Assembly (NCBI RefSeq): GCF_037126465.1
Contig: NC_088207.1
Location: 40,298,143-40,362,142 of the forward strand
Reading direction: 5' to 3'
Source of the DNA: Ornithodoros turicata
Lineage: Eukaryota > Arthropoda > Arachnida > Ixodida > Argasidae
DNA: 64,000 bases
Made by a program: the position numbers and the translations under genes
Shown here: one piece after another, positions 53,231 through 63,940 of the stretch
Numbering within the stretch: position 1 is the stretch's first letter
How the letters are laid out: each line of letters begins with the position of its first letter
The notes under the pieces: model-generated
The model's database searches: none
The model's input: only the letters and a program-made list of their open reading frames with translations
What the model was told of the DNA's origin: nothing

Positions 53231-56200
53231 CTCTTCTGTGTTTCTGCGATGCGACATATGGGACAAGATCGGCACGAAACTGAACCCTTAACAGCTGTCG
53301 CTGTAAGACGAAGGAGTGAGGTAATCTGCAAGACCAATTAGCGGCACAGCGGATGTCTAATAACCGCAACGACCAAAGATGAATAATAATGTCGTTACCG
53401 AAATCAATTACGGTATTTCTTACGCTTTGCAAAAAAGTGCCGCTGGCACAGCACACACCGAAACTTTCGTTTTATCATAGTGTTATGAAAGTGTTCTACA
53501 ACAAAGCTGCATATACTGCGATTCGGAATTATAAAAAAAAAAAAAAAAAAAAAAGAAAGAGGAAAACCCCAGCAAGGTAATTATTTGGGGATATTAAAGG
53601 GCCAGCGCCGTATTTATTTTCGCCATTTTTTAGCAGAATGAACAGAAACATATTTACTCAGAACACGCTCTCCAACGTGTAACCTAGCTCCCAAACTTTC
53701 TTTTCGTTCGTGGTATCTTCATCACAAACCTATTACGCTATCTCGGATAACCAAAATGTCGGACTCAAGAAAACGCTGCTTTTATGTTTCAATTCTGATC
53801 GTCTTATCCTCATTATGCGAGGCTAACATGAGTGAACCAGGAATTTTTCACTGTATATTATACACGTTCATTCTGTTGGTCGTTTTTATGGCTCTCCTTT
53901 ACAAAATGGTCGTTTCCCTATTTGCCAACTTCTACGATACAAGACGCGAAAATACTTCCACGCCAGAATGTGATGCTGCACATACACACACACACACATA
54001 ATTCGTAATTATAATCTACTCGCAGATGTGCTATACAGGCGAACGGTCCGTTTCCTCCTGTCCCTTGGTAGATCAACCATCTTTTATATCTCCTGATAGG
54101 GGGGCAAGACGCCAGCATTAGGCAAATGAGGCAACCAGGGAACTCTCGATCATCATTATCTAATGGAGACCTTAAGTAAGTCTAGGATGACGCGTAATTT
54201 GGGCACCCGTTATATGCTAGCACGAGAGGAACGCTTTCTAGGATATTTAATGAAAGTGTACAAGCCTTGCGTGTTTTTTGTATTTTAGTTTCTTTGTTTT
54301 TTGTTGTTGTTTTTTTTTTTTGTCCTCGTGGTTTGCTTTATATGCTGACACGGCTTTGCGGGTATATCGATAGACACCGCGGTTTTGGTGCCGGTGCCAC
54401 GTCATTAAGGACCGTAGAATATGACGCCGAGAATTTTGGGAGTCGCCCCCTGGTGTTCACTGAACGAACCGTGTCTCGGGGATGTTCCCGGGCTGTATCC
54501 GCACATTGCATTGCGTACCGAGGCATTGCACGTGTAAGGGGTTGTCCGGCGTTGATATTTCCTGATAATGCATGACGAAAACGACATATGTGTTCCAAGT
54601 AAGTCGCATTTTCATTCCATTATGATAGTTTTTACTGTAAATAACGGAAACGAAACCGAAACGAGATTCCTCACCAGGAGGCGGCACAATGGCTTCACTC
54701 GGCAGAAAAACAAAAAAGTTTACGAAATACGCGCTGAGAATGAAACGTCTGCTAGTACTCGTATCTGCCTGTCTAAATCGTTTATTAACGTCTGGTAGCC
54801 CTAGTAAGGCAGATACCCGTTTACAAACCATCAACTGCGTTCTAAACAGTAAAATAGCTGTCATTATAACACGAAAACCGAAGCGTAAATATAGAATAAT
54901 TCGATTAACAATATCCGTTTCCCTTCAGCTTTCCCCAGACGTTACAATATTCACAGTGAAATACGCCAGCGTACAGGAAGCAGAAAGTACACGGTTGTCA
55001 TTGAGTTTTGCAACCCCTGCTGTGATTACTACATTTATTTCCCTCATGTACTGATTTGTTTTGTTTTTTGTTAGACTGCATTTAAGACACCTTGTGCGAC
55101 CTTGTGTGTGAGAATCAGAACGTAACTCGAGCTTGACAGATTAACATGAGCATAACACATAATATACAGAACATGTCAAGAGGCTTCAGGACTAGATGCT
55201 TTTCTTTCAGCAGATCGCTGGATTGAGTGTGGAGAGGTGAATGAAAAGGCAATACAACCCGTAAAACAGTTTTGAAAAATGTGCTGATCATGATGGTGTA
55301 ATCGTGAACTCGATGTTTGAAGCACTGCACACATTTTTGCAAAGTCACGTACAGCACGAAACCATGCCACGCGAAACGTAACGAATGGCACAACCGATTG
55401 AATAGCATGATCCTTCAAATGCTCTCTGCGGAACAGATTAGCACAAAATCTCGTGAAAGGCCAGCAGAAAACGCGAGTCTCATACTTATGGAAACGATAT
55501 GCTCGGGTACTGCGCATACAATCGGTGTTGGAAACACCCACTCACGTCCACTCGCACACACACTCACACTCATTCACACTTATATCCGTCTCTCATCGAT
55601 GCTGTGCGCATAAGCGGAATAACTTTGCAAACCTTCAACAACGCAGCTTTGCTAAGAGGGAGCATTGTGCCAGAAGATTATCAAACAAATAGTTAAAGCA
55701 CTCTCCATAAGCTGTGCATCGCTCGCGAGCAACAGACTGCAGGAATATACAGCATGTTTCTATGGCGGCGCAACTACGCGGGCGAAGAGCAAGCATGTAC
55801 TCGTACTTCTGCTTCTTGCTTTCGCTTTTTGATCATTTCATTCGTGAGCGCAGTCTTTGTCTTTCTCACTCCGCGCGGAACACGGACATCTGTTGCTCTC
55901 AAACGGGATATAAAAAAAAGCAAACTTGCGATAATTAGCGAGGCTTTCCTTTCCTGTTTCACGCGCATCAACAATATCGTGTTATCTTTGTGATTCTCCT
56001 TTGAAAGTACGCCGTGCGCTGATGTGCCTTTTCCTGCGCAGTTATCACGGAACATTCCACGCGCCTTCTTTTATGCCTATGGATATATTATAAAGCGAAG
56101 CGTGGAAAGAAAGAGAGACAGCGTTTGTGTCGTGATTGCTTGGCGTTTTCCGATGATGGAGGTCCATGTTCCCAATCGCAGTCCTGACCGACAGTACGTT

Positions 56201-56408
56201 TCTTTCTGTCTACTGCCTTCTCTTCACACGTCTAAGAATAACTATAGTGTGCTGAATTTGTGTTTGGAGACCCGTAGGAAACAACCCTAGTCTTGTATCA
56301 TATACAGTGCTTATATTGTTAAAAAAAAAAAAAGTAGCTGCAAGAATCGCTGCACTTTTCTTCTTGCAGACGACACAAACTTTTTTTAATGGCTAACTAT
56401 CGTGTAGG
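53231..56408. other. No gene that I can confirm
   Basis: An A22 run near 53532-53553, a CA repeat at 53984-53999 and a CACACT-type repeat near 55555. The ORF 53756-54001 has two hydrophobic segments but runs into the CA repeat; ORFs at 54457-55541 overlap on both strands. No domain recognised. Confidence 0.35.
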
Positions 56409-56494
56409 CTAGAGTCACTAAATAAGCTACGCTTATTTGGAACGCTTATTTGGAAGCTACGCTTATGGAAGCGTAGCTTATTTAGTGCCTCTAG
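56409..56494. repeat. Inverted repeat with 26-bp arms and internal direct repeats
   Basis: CACTAAATAAGCTACGCTT (56416-56434) and AAGCGTAGCTTATTTAGTG (56469-56487) are exact inverted copies; the arms extend to CTAGAG / CCTCTAG with one mismatch. The loop contains CGCTTATTTGGAA twice. Confidence 0.85.
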
Positions 56495-57149
56495 TGTAGG
56501 CCAGTCCGTGGCTTTATACGACCACGCGGCTTGCCACTGTCACGTGCCACCACCAGGTGATCATCAGATTGTGTTTGCGGGGCTGAAACTGTGTAGCCAC
56601 CACAGCAACAATACAAGCTCAAAAATAAATAAAGCGATTTCACAATGCATTTGAAGACTTTCAATAAAATTATTTAAAAATTTTATAACATTTCAAAGGA
56701 AGTTCCGCCAAAAGTTTACCGCCAACGGCAACCCTTTTGAGCTGCCGCATTGAAATGTGTTTCATACAATGGCCGGAGATGCAGCCGATTTTTTTCCCCC
56801 GTTGTTGCTTGTGCTGTGTTGCTTTGCTGTCCTCTCTATGGCATTCTTTATCGAATTTGCCTGGACGCGCTTTGGCTTGTGTTTTTCTTCTTTTCTCTCT
56901 CTTTTTTTTTTTTTCGAGGACAAAAACTTTGGTGTTAGAACGATAAAAAGTACTGCCAGGTACACAAGGAATTCCACAGCCTCCTAGCGGGCTGGCCAGT
57001 ATGCTGAATATGCTACGACACTAGCTTTCTGTTTCCCCTTTTTCTGATTAAGAGCGTCCGCTCGAAACGTCAAGTATCCTAATCATCGTCCTCCCACTTA
57101 TTTCCCCTTTTGGGTACACTAGTCCCGGTTTTTACTCTTACGAAAACTT
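56495..57149. other. No recognisable feature
   Basis: AT-rich DNA with short ORFs; a T14 run near 56901. Confidence 0.35.
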
Positions 57150-57612
57150 TAGGCCGACGCGAATAGTCATAAAAGCTGAATCGCTGATGTTGATGTTGAC
57201 GAAAAAATAATAGGAAGGGATTGAATTCGTCACACGACAAATTCGGCTGCTCTCATTAAACGGACCTCCCCCCCTCCCCCCCAAGGAAATAAAAATAGAA
57301 AAGAAAAACCCGCCGCTTTCGCGATAACTATCGGCCAAAGGCCAAATCACCCGTTAACGTAGCGCACAATGAATCACCCGGTCCTAATAGACTGACTCCA
57401 ACGAATCACACGGCCCTAATAGACTGACTCCAACACACATCTCTGCATAAGAGTCAAAAGTGCTGCCAAAGAAGCCTCACTCTTGTCAGGTGCCCAAGGA
57501 CCCGGAACTTTTACCAGGTCAAAGTTTCGGTTGTCCAGTCGCTCGAGAGCAGATTTCATTGTAGCCCTTTGAGGCCTCTGAATCGAATTTTTGGACCGAA
57601 CCAAATACATGT
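57150..57612 (-). pseudogene. R1/I-like LINE C-terminal fragment and 3' UTR
   Basis: The minus-strand ORF ending at 57416 encodes ATMKSALERLDNRNFDLVKV then SEASLAALLTLMQRCV, matching in order the C-terminus seen at 52630-53215. The 3' UTR contains a 26-bp-type tandem duplication (GACTGACTCCAACGAATCAC / GACTGACTCCAACACAC at 57391-57436) and the degraded hairpin GAATTTGTCGTGTGACGAATTC near 57220. It is 5' truncated near 57612. Confidence 0.72.
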
Positions 57613-57680
57613 ACATCACTTAGAAGAGGTATACTTTATCACTCCGACCATCATTGTCATCACTCATATTATTTCCCCTA

Positions 57681-57765
57681 GCTATGGGGTAGCGTTCCAC
57701 TCCAAGAGTGGGAAAACCTCCCCACTTCATCGTCAAAATATAATTGTTATTGTTGTTATTTAATA
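57681..57765 (+). repeat. Family H hairpin module, plus-strand copy
   Basis: CTATGGGGTAGCGTTCCACTC … GGGAAAACCTCCCCACTTC, then ATCGTC and a TTGTTATTGTTGTTATT tail. Confidence 0.6.
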
Positions 57766-59500
57766 GCTTCTCTGGTGTTGTTCTCGGCCTTATCTTTGCA
57801 GCTTCGGAGCTGCTCGAATATATTCGGTTTGGAAGAGACATTCCTAGGCCTTGGGTCTACCTGTGCACTGGTTTCCTTGGCATATTGCGATATAATTTTG
57901 TCCAGAAGTTGGTTATTCCAATATCGACGGCGGAGAGCGGAGTCGCACAGGCACAACGGGTCGTGTAGGCACAGTCACCAACGGGCACAACGCCATCATG
58001 CGCATTAAACTTTACGGAACAACGCAGCAGGATTACAATGGGTAGCCTTATCGGGACGTGGTCACAGTCCTAATGGCGTCGCGCACCGCAAGCTTTCTTT
58101 TCCTCCCAACTTCGTAAATAGAATTTCTGCGCAAGAAGCATTGCGTCCCACGACCGTCATTATTCATCCACAAATGTCCTTCCCTCCTAACTTCTGCGGA
58201 AAGGTTCTCCCTGAGGGGCCTTCGAGTCGTCTTTCGCACCATGCCTTATCACCCCTTTCCTCCTTTCGACACATAAGGAAGCAAAAAGCAGACAAGTCAC
58301 AACAAGCCAATGCGATCCAAAAGCAGCCATTCGTGATACACGTAGTAGTATACAAAAAAGGGGCTTTCTTCGTTTATTTACTTCTTTTTTTTTTTTGGTT
58401 CAACTTTATCTTGTATGCATGTATGGTTTTGCCTCGCCAAAGGCGTCGGGATTGTCTTGGTAGGCGAAATACGGGGTCTCATTATTTGACTGACGACACA
58501 GAAAATAGTGCGGTAGTGAACACCCAAAACAATCCTGAACTCGTCTGTCGCAGCCACGGTGGTCGCAGCGTTGGCTCCCAAGAAAGGGGTGGGTGGGGGG
58601 AGGGGTGACTGACGAACACTGTGAAATGGAACTCATGCAACGGGCCAATACTGTGTCCAATACTGGAGTATCCTAAATGTACCTTAAGTGGTTCTTCAAG
58701 TATTTGCTGCTCTACCCTAATTACTTTGTTTTTCAAGTATCGCTATACTGTACCTCAAGTACGTCCTCGCGTAGTAGCTCGTGCATGTCTAGTTGCAGCT
58801 ATCTCCAGTGATGTGCAAGAGCTGGTTGCAGCATACCCCGGCGAACACATCGATTTCATGCTCCGGGATATATATACGTATATATATATTTTTTTTTTCT
58901 TTTTATCTTTCCCCCTAGGAACGTTTTCGAAAGCGTTTATGCCAGCGTCCTATATCTTCCTTTATCGAGGTTGTTGTTGACCGCAGCGCAGTAGCGTTGA
59001 AGCAGAAGCTCGGATAATAAACCAATATTTTATGTCATGAAAAAAAGAAAAAAAAACGTAGCTGCTTTTATTGCGGTTAGTAGCTGGACACGTAAGATGT
59101 TCCTTGGAAAATATTCGCGTCATACCTAAGCGAGTGAAGTGTAACACGGCGTCATGATTAAGCTTCAGAAGTTTTCCCAGCGCCTATCTCACAACGCCCC
59201 CAGGTTTTCTTATATGAATGTATCTTATTTGACTATACATGACGGTTTCAAGGAGGTAAGTTTCACCCCTCTGCAATGTTTAGCTCCAACAACCGAGTCG
59301 AATAAAAATCATCATCTTGAGTACCGCTCTCAAAGATTTATAGGTACTTATAGGAGATTATAGGTACTACTACTAATGGTGTCTCAGACTGGTCAATTAG
59401 GAAAGTCCGCCTTCCCAAGCCTGTACAGAAGTCTTGCACTGTATGGTACATTTAGCCGGAGCCTGTGAAACAATGACGTAAGCTGCCGTGGCATGGATGT
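57766..59500. other. No gene that I can confirm
   Basis: A 155-codon plus-strand ORF (58141-58608) has a hydrophobic stretch encoded by a T-rich run and no known domain. Otherwise short ORFs. Confidence 0.3.
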
Positions 59501-59504
59501 TGGG

Positions 59505-59840
59505 AGGACCAGGGCTAGTCCGGGGTCAACCCGCTGCAGAAGGCGGCGTTAGGCTGGGTTGACAATCGACCCTTCGGAGTGCGGAAGGTGCTGAGCCCAT
59601 GGCCAACGAGCACTCAACTGCCAGCTTTGCGAGCAGTTACACAGTTTTTAAGGGACCCCAAGCTGTTAGACGGGCTGTGACCCTGTCTGTGGCGTTCGTC
59701 GCCGCTTCGCGACATCTCCAGTGGGTATGGGTGGATGTGTCTGGCATTCCTTTCCTTAGGTGATCTGGGGTAGCCGGCCCTTGTGATGAGGGCTACAATC
59801 CCCAGTTTTTTCTTTCAATCATCATCACCATCACTAATGG
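59505..59840 (+). mobile_element. Probable LINE 3' region with terminal hairpin
   Basis: GC-rich segment ending CTGGGGTAGCCGGCCCTTGT … GGGCTACAATCCCCAG, a hairpin, then T6CTTTC and an ATCATCATCACC tail. A GGGGTAGCC…GGCTAC…CCCC stem followed by a microsatellite is usual at the 3' end of I-clade and related LINEs. No coding part is recognisable. Confidence 0.5.
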
Positions 59841-60301
59841 TGTCTTCTGAATACATTCCCAGATATGCAAATTTTCGATAGAAGTAGGCATGCCCCACAC
59901 GCCAACGCGACGTTAAATTCCGACTAATGCAGCGTAACTTGAAATAGCCTGACTGGGCACCCTGAATGGGTAATGCTTTTATCGTAGCTATGAGAAAATA
60001 AACCACACGTAGAAGAGTGCGCGTCTAAGCCGTGTGGATTTTACTATGGGGCTAGCACAACCAAGCTTGCCACAAAGCCTCGAGATTTAGGCAGGCTTGG
60101 GTTGGTTTGGGAAAATATAATGGATAATTTTACTTTTCCATGGCTATTTGAGGCCTTCGTGGGATTTTAACCCATACGAAGTAACAGCACGTCGCAGGCT
60201 CACTGGCAAACTTCCCTGCTTGGATGTTTGTCTTTGTGTTTGGTTTTACTGTTGAGTGCATTCTGCAAATAGGAGATCAGACAAAGGAGCTAGATCAGAT
60301 T
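59841..60301. other. No recognisable feature
   Basis: Unassigned DNA. Confidence 0.35.
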
Positions 60302-60540
60302 GTATCACGTGATGCGCTCGCTTCGGTGGCCCTTCTCCGCTTCGCCTTTCAGAGCGGATGGCGAGTGGCATGAATGTGGTATCACGTGATGCGCTTGCTT
60401 CGGTCGCCCATCTCCGCTTCGCCTTTCAGAGCAGATGGCGAGCGGCATGAGTAGTGAGTAGCGTCATGGTGGTATCACGTGGAGGGCCTGTTTCTGTCAC
60501 CCTCTCCACTTCGTTGTTTGAAGCACGTGGTGCCATATTA
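60302..60540 (+). repeat. 77-bp tandem direct repeat with TCACGTGA cores
   Basis: The unit starts GTATCACGTGATGCGCTYGC. Copies lie at 60302-60378 and 60379-60455 (about 90% alike), and a degenerate third begins at 60472. Each has a TCACGTG core, an E-box-type sequence; a further CACGTGG is at about 60524. Confidence 0.85.
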
Positions 60541-60767
60541 TAGATGCGCTTACTTTGTTACTGGCCTCGAACAACAAACAACTTTATTTAAATGATGAGT
60601 GTGAAGTTTCTCTATCGCTCCATTGCTGGCGTAGAACGATGGTGTAGTGCGCTTGTTTGAGTCTCTCCCAGGCTGACTAGCTGACTGCTGATAGGCTGTT
60701 GTAGTGTGAAGGCTCTCTGCTGATAGTTTCCTGTGGCGGTCCTAGTGACTCCTATACTGACCAGCTC

Positions 60768-61020
60768 GCGTGGCTCATGGTTAGCGTTCTGACGATGTCA
60801 CGTCAAGACTGGGAGGTACTCGGGCTCGAATCCGGGTACCGCCTGTGCTGTCTGGGGTTTTTCCTGGGTTTTCCTCTGACGGTTTTAGACATGTCTGCAC
60901 AGTTTCCTTAGAAGTCGGCCCAGGACACACATGATCTCCAAGGGCGTTAGTCGTGACGTTGCCCACCTCTGTGAGGCCCACAACGGCGAGACCTTTCACC
61001 ACCACCACCGGCTCCTACTG
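60768..61020 (+). mobile_element. Full-length tRNA-derived SINE, family B
   Basis: Head: GCTCGCGTGGCTCATGGTTAG (box A type), then CTCGGGCTCGAATCCGGG (box B type, about 60807-60824). Body: CTGTGCTGTCTGGGGTTTTT, GAAGTCGGCCCAGGACACAC, GTTAGTCGTGACGTTGCCC, AACGGCGAGACC, and a CACCACCACCACC tail. It shares head and middle with family A but has a distinct 3' end. Confidence 0.87.
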
Positions 61021-61174
61021 ATCGCAAGGCTTGTTCGGCTTCCGGGCTGCTCATGTAAGAGTTATCACAAGCGTGCTGAGAAAACAAAACAAAATAACAT
61101 AACAATTCCTTGCACGTTGACTTTGTCTTTAGCGAAACGAACCACGCAAATAGTACAGTAGAATACTATCTGCA

Positions 61175-61257
61175 CACCTCCAATATTGGTCGTATATTCG
61201 ACCAGTATTGCCAATATCCTAGCCAATATCGGGCCAGTATGTTGTATTTCTTGGGAT
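61175..61257. repeat. CCAATATTGG-type module, third copy
   Basis: CCAATATTGG, CCAGTATTGCCAATATCC, GCCAATATCGGGCCAG, then TATGTTGTATTTCTTGGGA, the same terminus class as at 38512 and 40312. It is not inside a recognisable SINE here. Confidence 0.65.
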
Positions 61258-62094
61258 ACTGCGTTATTCCGCAACAGTAGAAGTCCCATATAGGCGGTAC
61301 CTGGTTGCGCAACCGTATAATTTCTCTGGTGGAGTAGCCCTGCTAAGGTTAACATTGGTGTAGTCATCGTTGATACTACGTTGAGCTGTCTTCAGCGTGT
61401 TCCAAAAGAATAAAGACAATTTATGACTTAGGAAAACGTTGGGGAACGAAGATACATTTGGGAACAAAATTAGGGGTATATGCGCTCAACACGCTTAAAC
61501 CTACGCAGGAGCTCGTATAGTCTTCAGGTACTGTGAATAATAAACGACGTTGGGCAACGATTAACACGAAAGTCATTTGTAGGAAAACCCTCCTACACGG
61601 GGCATAAGCTCCTGCAGCTCATAATCAGCTACCGTAACGAATGAGGCTGGTCGACAGGCGTATCTTCCTGGCCAATAAGCGAGCCCAATTACGAGCTAAT
61701 GATCTGCCACTGGGAGCCCAGACGCAGGGATCAATTCGCACCTCACCATTCTCTATGCAATTGCGTACGCATTTCCGATGTGCGTGTGTGTACACGATCG
61801 TGCTAACCCTATACGCTGATAGGATAGGTCTTTGAGGGCGACTTTGGTGGCAGGTGTCTCCGCTTTCGCAGAGCAGCAGACACCTGTGTAAAATATCACC
61901 GACAAGTCTGTGCAGTACCGACCGAATTCCTTGCACAATCTTAAGTTGGCCTTTCCTGGTGTTTCGCTCGAAGTGTGAGGACGTGTAGTCTTTTATGGTC
62001 ATGAAAGGTTGTTTGTATGAAAACGATAGGTAGATGAAGAATGCTCATCATCCGTATTTTCACACCATCCTTAATCATCTTCACATAATGTTTC
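61258..62094. other. No recognisable feature
   Basis: A 125-codon minus-strand ORF (61625-62002) has no known domain. Confidence 0.35.
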
Positions 62095-62230
62095 ACGTGC
62101 AATGGGATAGGGTACTGCACCACCGCGGTGAAACACCTCATCTCATCGTCATCATTTATTTTTGTTGTTGTTGTTGATCATCCGTTTCGTAATGGGGTAG
62201 GGTGCTGCTCCTCCAGCTCGTGAAATGCGT
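62095..62230 (+). repeat. Two family H hairpin modules in tandem
   Basis: First: AATGGGATAGGGTACTGCAC, GCGGTGAAACACCTCATCTC, ATCGTCATC and a TTGTTGTTGTTGTT tail (62095-62175). A second begins AATGGGGTAGGGTGCTGCTC at 62191 and is truncated. Confidence 0.62.
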
Positions 62231-62354
62231 TGGCATAAAGCGCCTTTTCCGGTCCATACTTGACTTTCGGGTATCCACTTCCGGCCTAATGTGACTTCCA
62301 GTTGTCCGCCTCCTGGCTATACTTGACTTCCGGTTCGACGCTTTCAATTACTAT

Positions 62355-63085
62355 CAGAGGTGGGCGTTTGTCCTCACTAGCCTCGCCCTCACCTCAATTT
62401 TCTCGGAGAAAAATTTTCCTCACCTCACCTCAAATGTTTTTCGAAATTTTCCTCACCTCACCTCAAAAATGTTTTGAAAAATTTTCCTCACCTCACCTCA
62501 AAGGAATTTTTGAGACTTTTCGTCACCTCACATCACCTCACCTCAAAATTTTTTCCTAAATTTTCCTCACCTCACCCCACCTCAAAAATTTGTTCCGAAA
62601 TGTTTTTTTCATCTCACCTCAGCTCAATTTTTTAAAGCTATTTGTGTATTCGATGCGCGTTGGCTTTGAGTGACTGCCAATGTAAATGCATATATCTCAA
62701 GCGTGAGTGCATACAGGGTGCGGCACGAAACGTGTCATTTGACCATTATAAGAAAACGGCTTAACGTAAAAATATGGGGTTAACAAATTTCTTCTGGACA
62801 TTTAGTTTGTCACCAAATACAAATAGTTTCATCAATTTGCCATTGAAATACATTTTCGAAATTGAACTCATGAAATTGCTTAGTCAACCTCAGCTCACCT
62901 CACCTCAAAAACTTTGAAAATTTTCCTCACCTCAAAATTTTTTTGAAAATTTCCCTCACCTCACCTCACCTCAAACATCACCAGAAAAATTGGCCCTCAC
63001 CTCACCTCACCTCACCTCAAATATCGTGAGGTGAGGGTGAGGAAACCCTCACCCTCGCACGCCCTCGTGAGGGTGCCCACCTCTG
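62355..63085. mobile_element. hAT-like element built of CCTCACCTCA repeats
   Basis: The ends are CAGAGGTGGGC and GCCCACCTCTG; flanks attactat (62347-62354) and attaccgt (63086-63093) share ATTAC at the start, a possible aged 8-bp duplication. The interior is repeated CCTCACCTCA blocks spaced by AAAATTTTC-type words, in two runs (62369-62640 and 62885-63030), with a mariner-like end fragment between. The right end adds GTGAGGGTGAGG inverted to the left CCTCACC words. Confidence 0.72.
62714..62880. mobile_element. Mariner-like element fragment inside the CCTCACC element
   Basis: It starts TA then CAGGGTGCGGCACGAAACGT and GTCATTTGACCATTATAAG, close to the left end of the foldback at 42555. No right end is seen before the repeat resumes. 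Confidence 0.55.
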
Positions 63086-63089
63086 ATTA

Positions 63090-63940
63090 CCGTATTTTCA
63101 CGCGTATTAGCCGCGGCTTATGCGCGATTTTTTTTTCGCGGACGCTCTGCGGCTTATCCACGGGTGCGGCTTATCTGATGGCTATTTTTCCCTGGTATTT
63201 TCCCTATACCCCGGATTAAACGAAAGAGCCGACAGTGCCTCATGTTTTTCGGAACAGGACCGCCCTGCCAGTGCACGAACAATACCGAACAGGGGCGGGT
63301 GTACATTCGAGTGGACTGACCTTCAGAATACGTTCCCTGACGCAGCTTTAACAAAAGGGGTGACAGTGATTAATGTCTCCTGGAACACCACTAACTCGTC
63401 AATCCACAAAAAACATGCAACAAGGGCAGAATCCGATCTTAGTAGACCACTAGGACTGACCTCCTTTGTTATACATCATGCCGATACCGGAATGTGAACC
63501 ACATTGTTTATGGCCTTCCCTACGGTCTCCTTTGTCGGCAGACCCACAGGAAGGGTTCATACACCTGACATCGGGATAAAACGTGGTCAGCTAAGCGTCA
63601 GTTCTCATTTGACCTGAGCAGCAGCATTCGTGGACACGGCAGTTATAGGTAAGGCATGGCTCCATCGCGGAGGCACAGCTACGACAACGGCTTCGAACTA
63701 AAAGTCGTCGACGGACCAGTACGGGAACAGGGCATCTGGCAGGGAGTATGGCGTCGACGAGCGTTGAGGGTCTCTATTGATTTTCTTTGTGCATCATTGG
63801 TTTAGCGCGCAAAGCGGTCGCGTCGTATTACCCGCGGCTTATCTGCGAGTGCGGCTTATCTGCAAAAACATTTTCAAAATGTATCAAAAAACGAGTCCCG
63901 CGGCTTATCTGCGGTGCGGCTAATACGTGTGAAAATACGG
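63090..63940. mobile_element. pogo-like element (851 bp) with TA duplication
   Basis: The ends CCGTATTTTCACGCGTATTA and TAATACGTGTGAAAATACGG are inverted copies with TA outside (63088-63089 and 63941-63942). GCGGCTTAT words recur about seven times near both ends, a subterminal repeat array. Near the right end a short frame encodes the start of a pogo-like transposase. It abuts the hAT-like element within 4 bp. Confidence 0.85.
63656..63805 (+). pseudogene. N-terminal remnant of a pogo-like transposase
   Basis: A 49-codon ORF begins MAPSRRHSYDNGFELKVVDG. The pattern S-Y-D-x-x-F-x-L-K-V-V is the start of the Brinker/Psq-like helix-turn-helix that opens many pogo/Tigger-type transposases (typically YDxAFKLKVV). 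Homology appears to be lost after about residue 20-30, and the DDE catalytic region is absent, so this is a remnant in an internally deleted element. The placement within a TA-flanked pogo-like element supports the call. Confidence 0.62.

Noticed and set aside
53756..54001. Small putative membrane protein
   Set aside because: It ends in a CA microsatellite and is AT-rich; the hydrophobic residues are expected from composition.
58141..58608. 155-codon ORF with a hydrophobic stretch
   Set aside because: The hydrophobic part is encoded by a T-rich run and the rest has no family resemblance.
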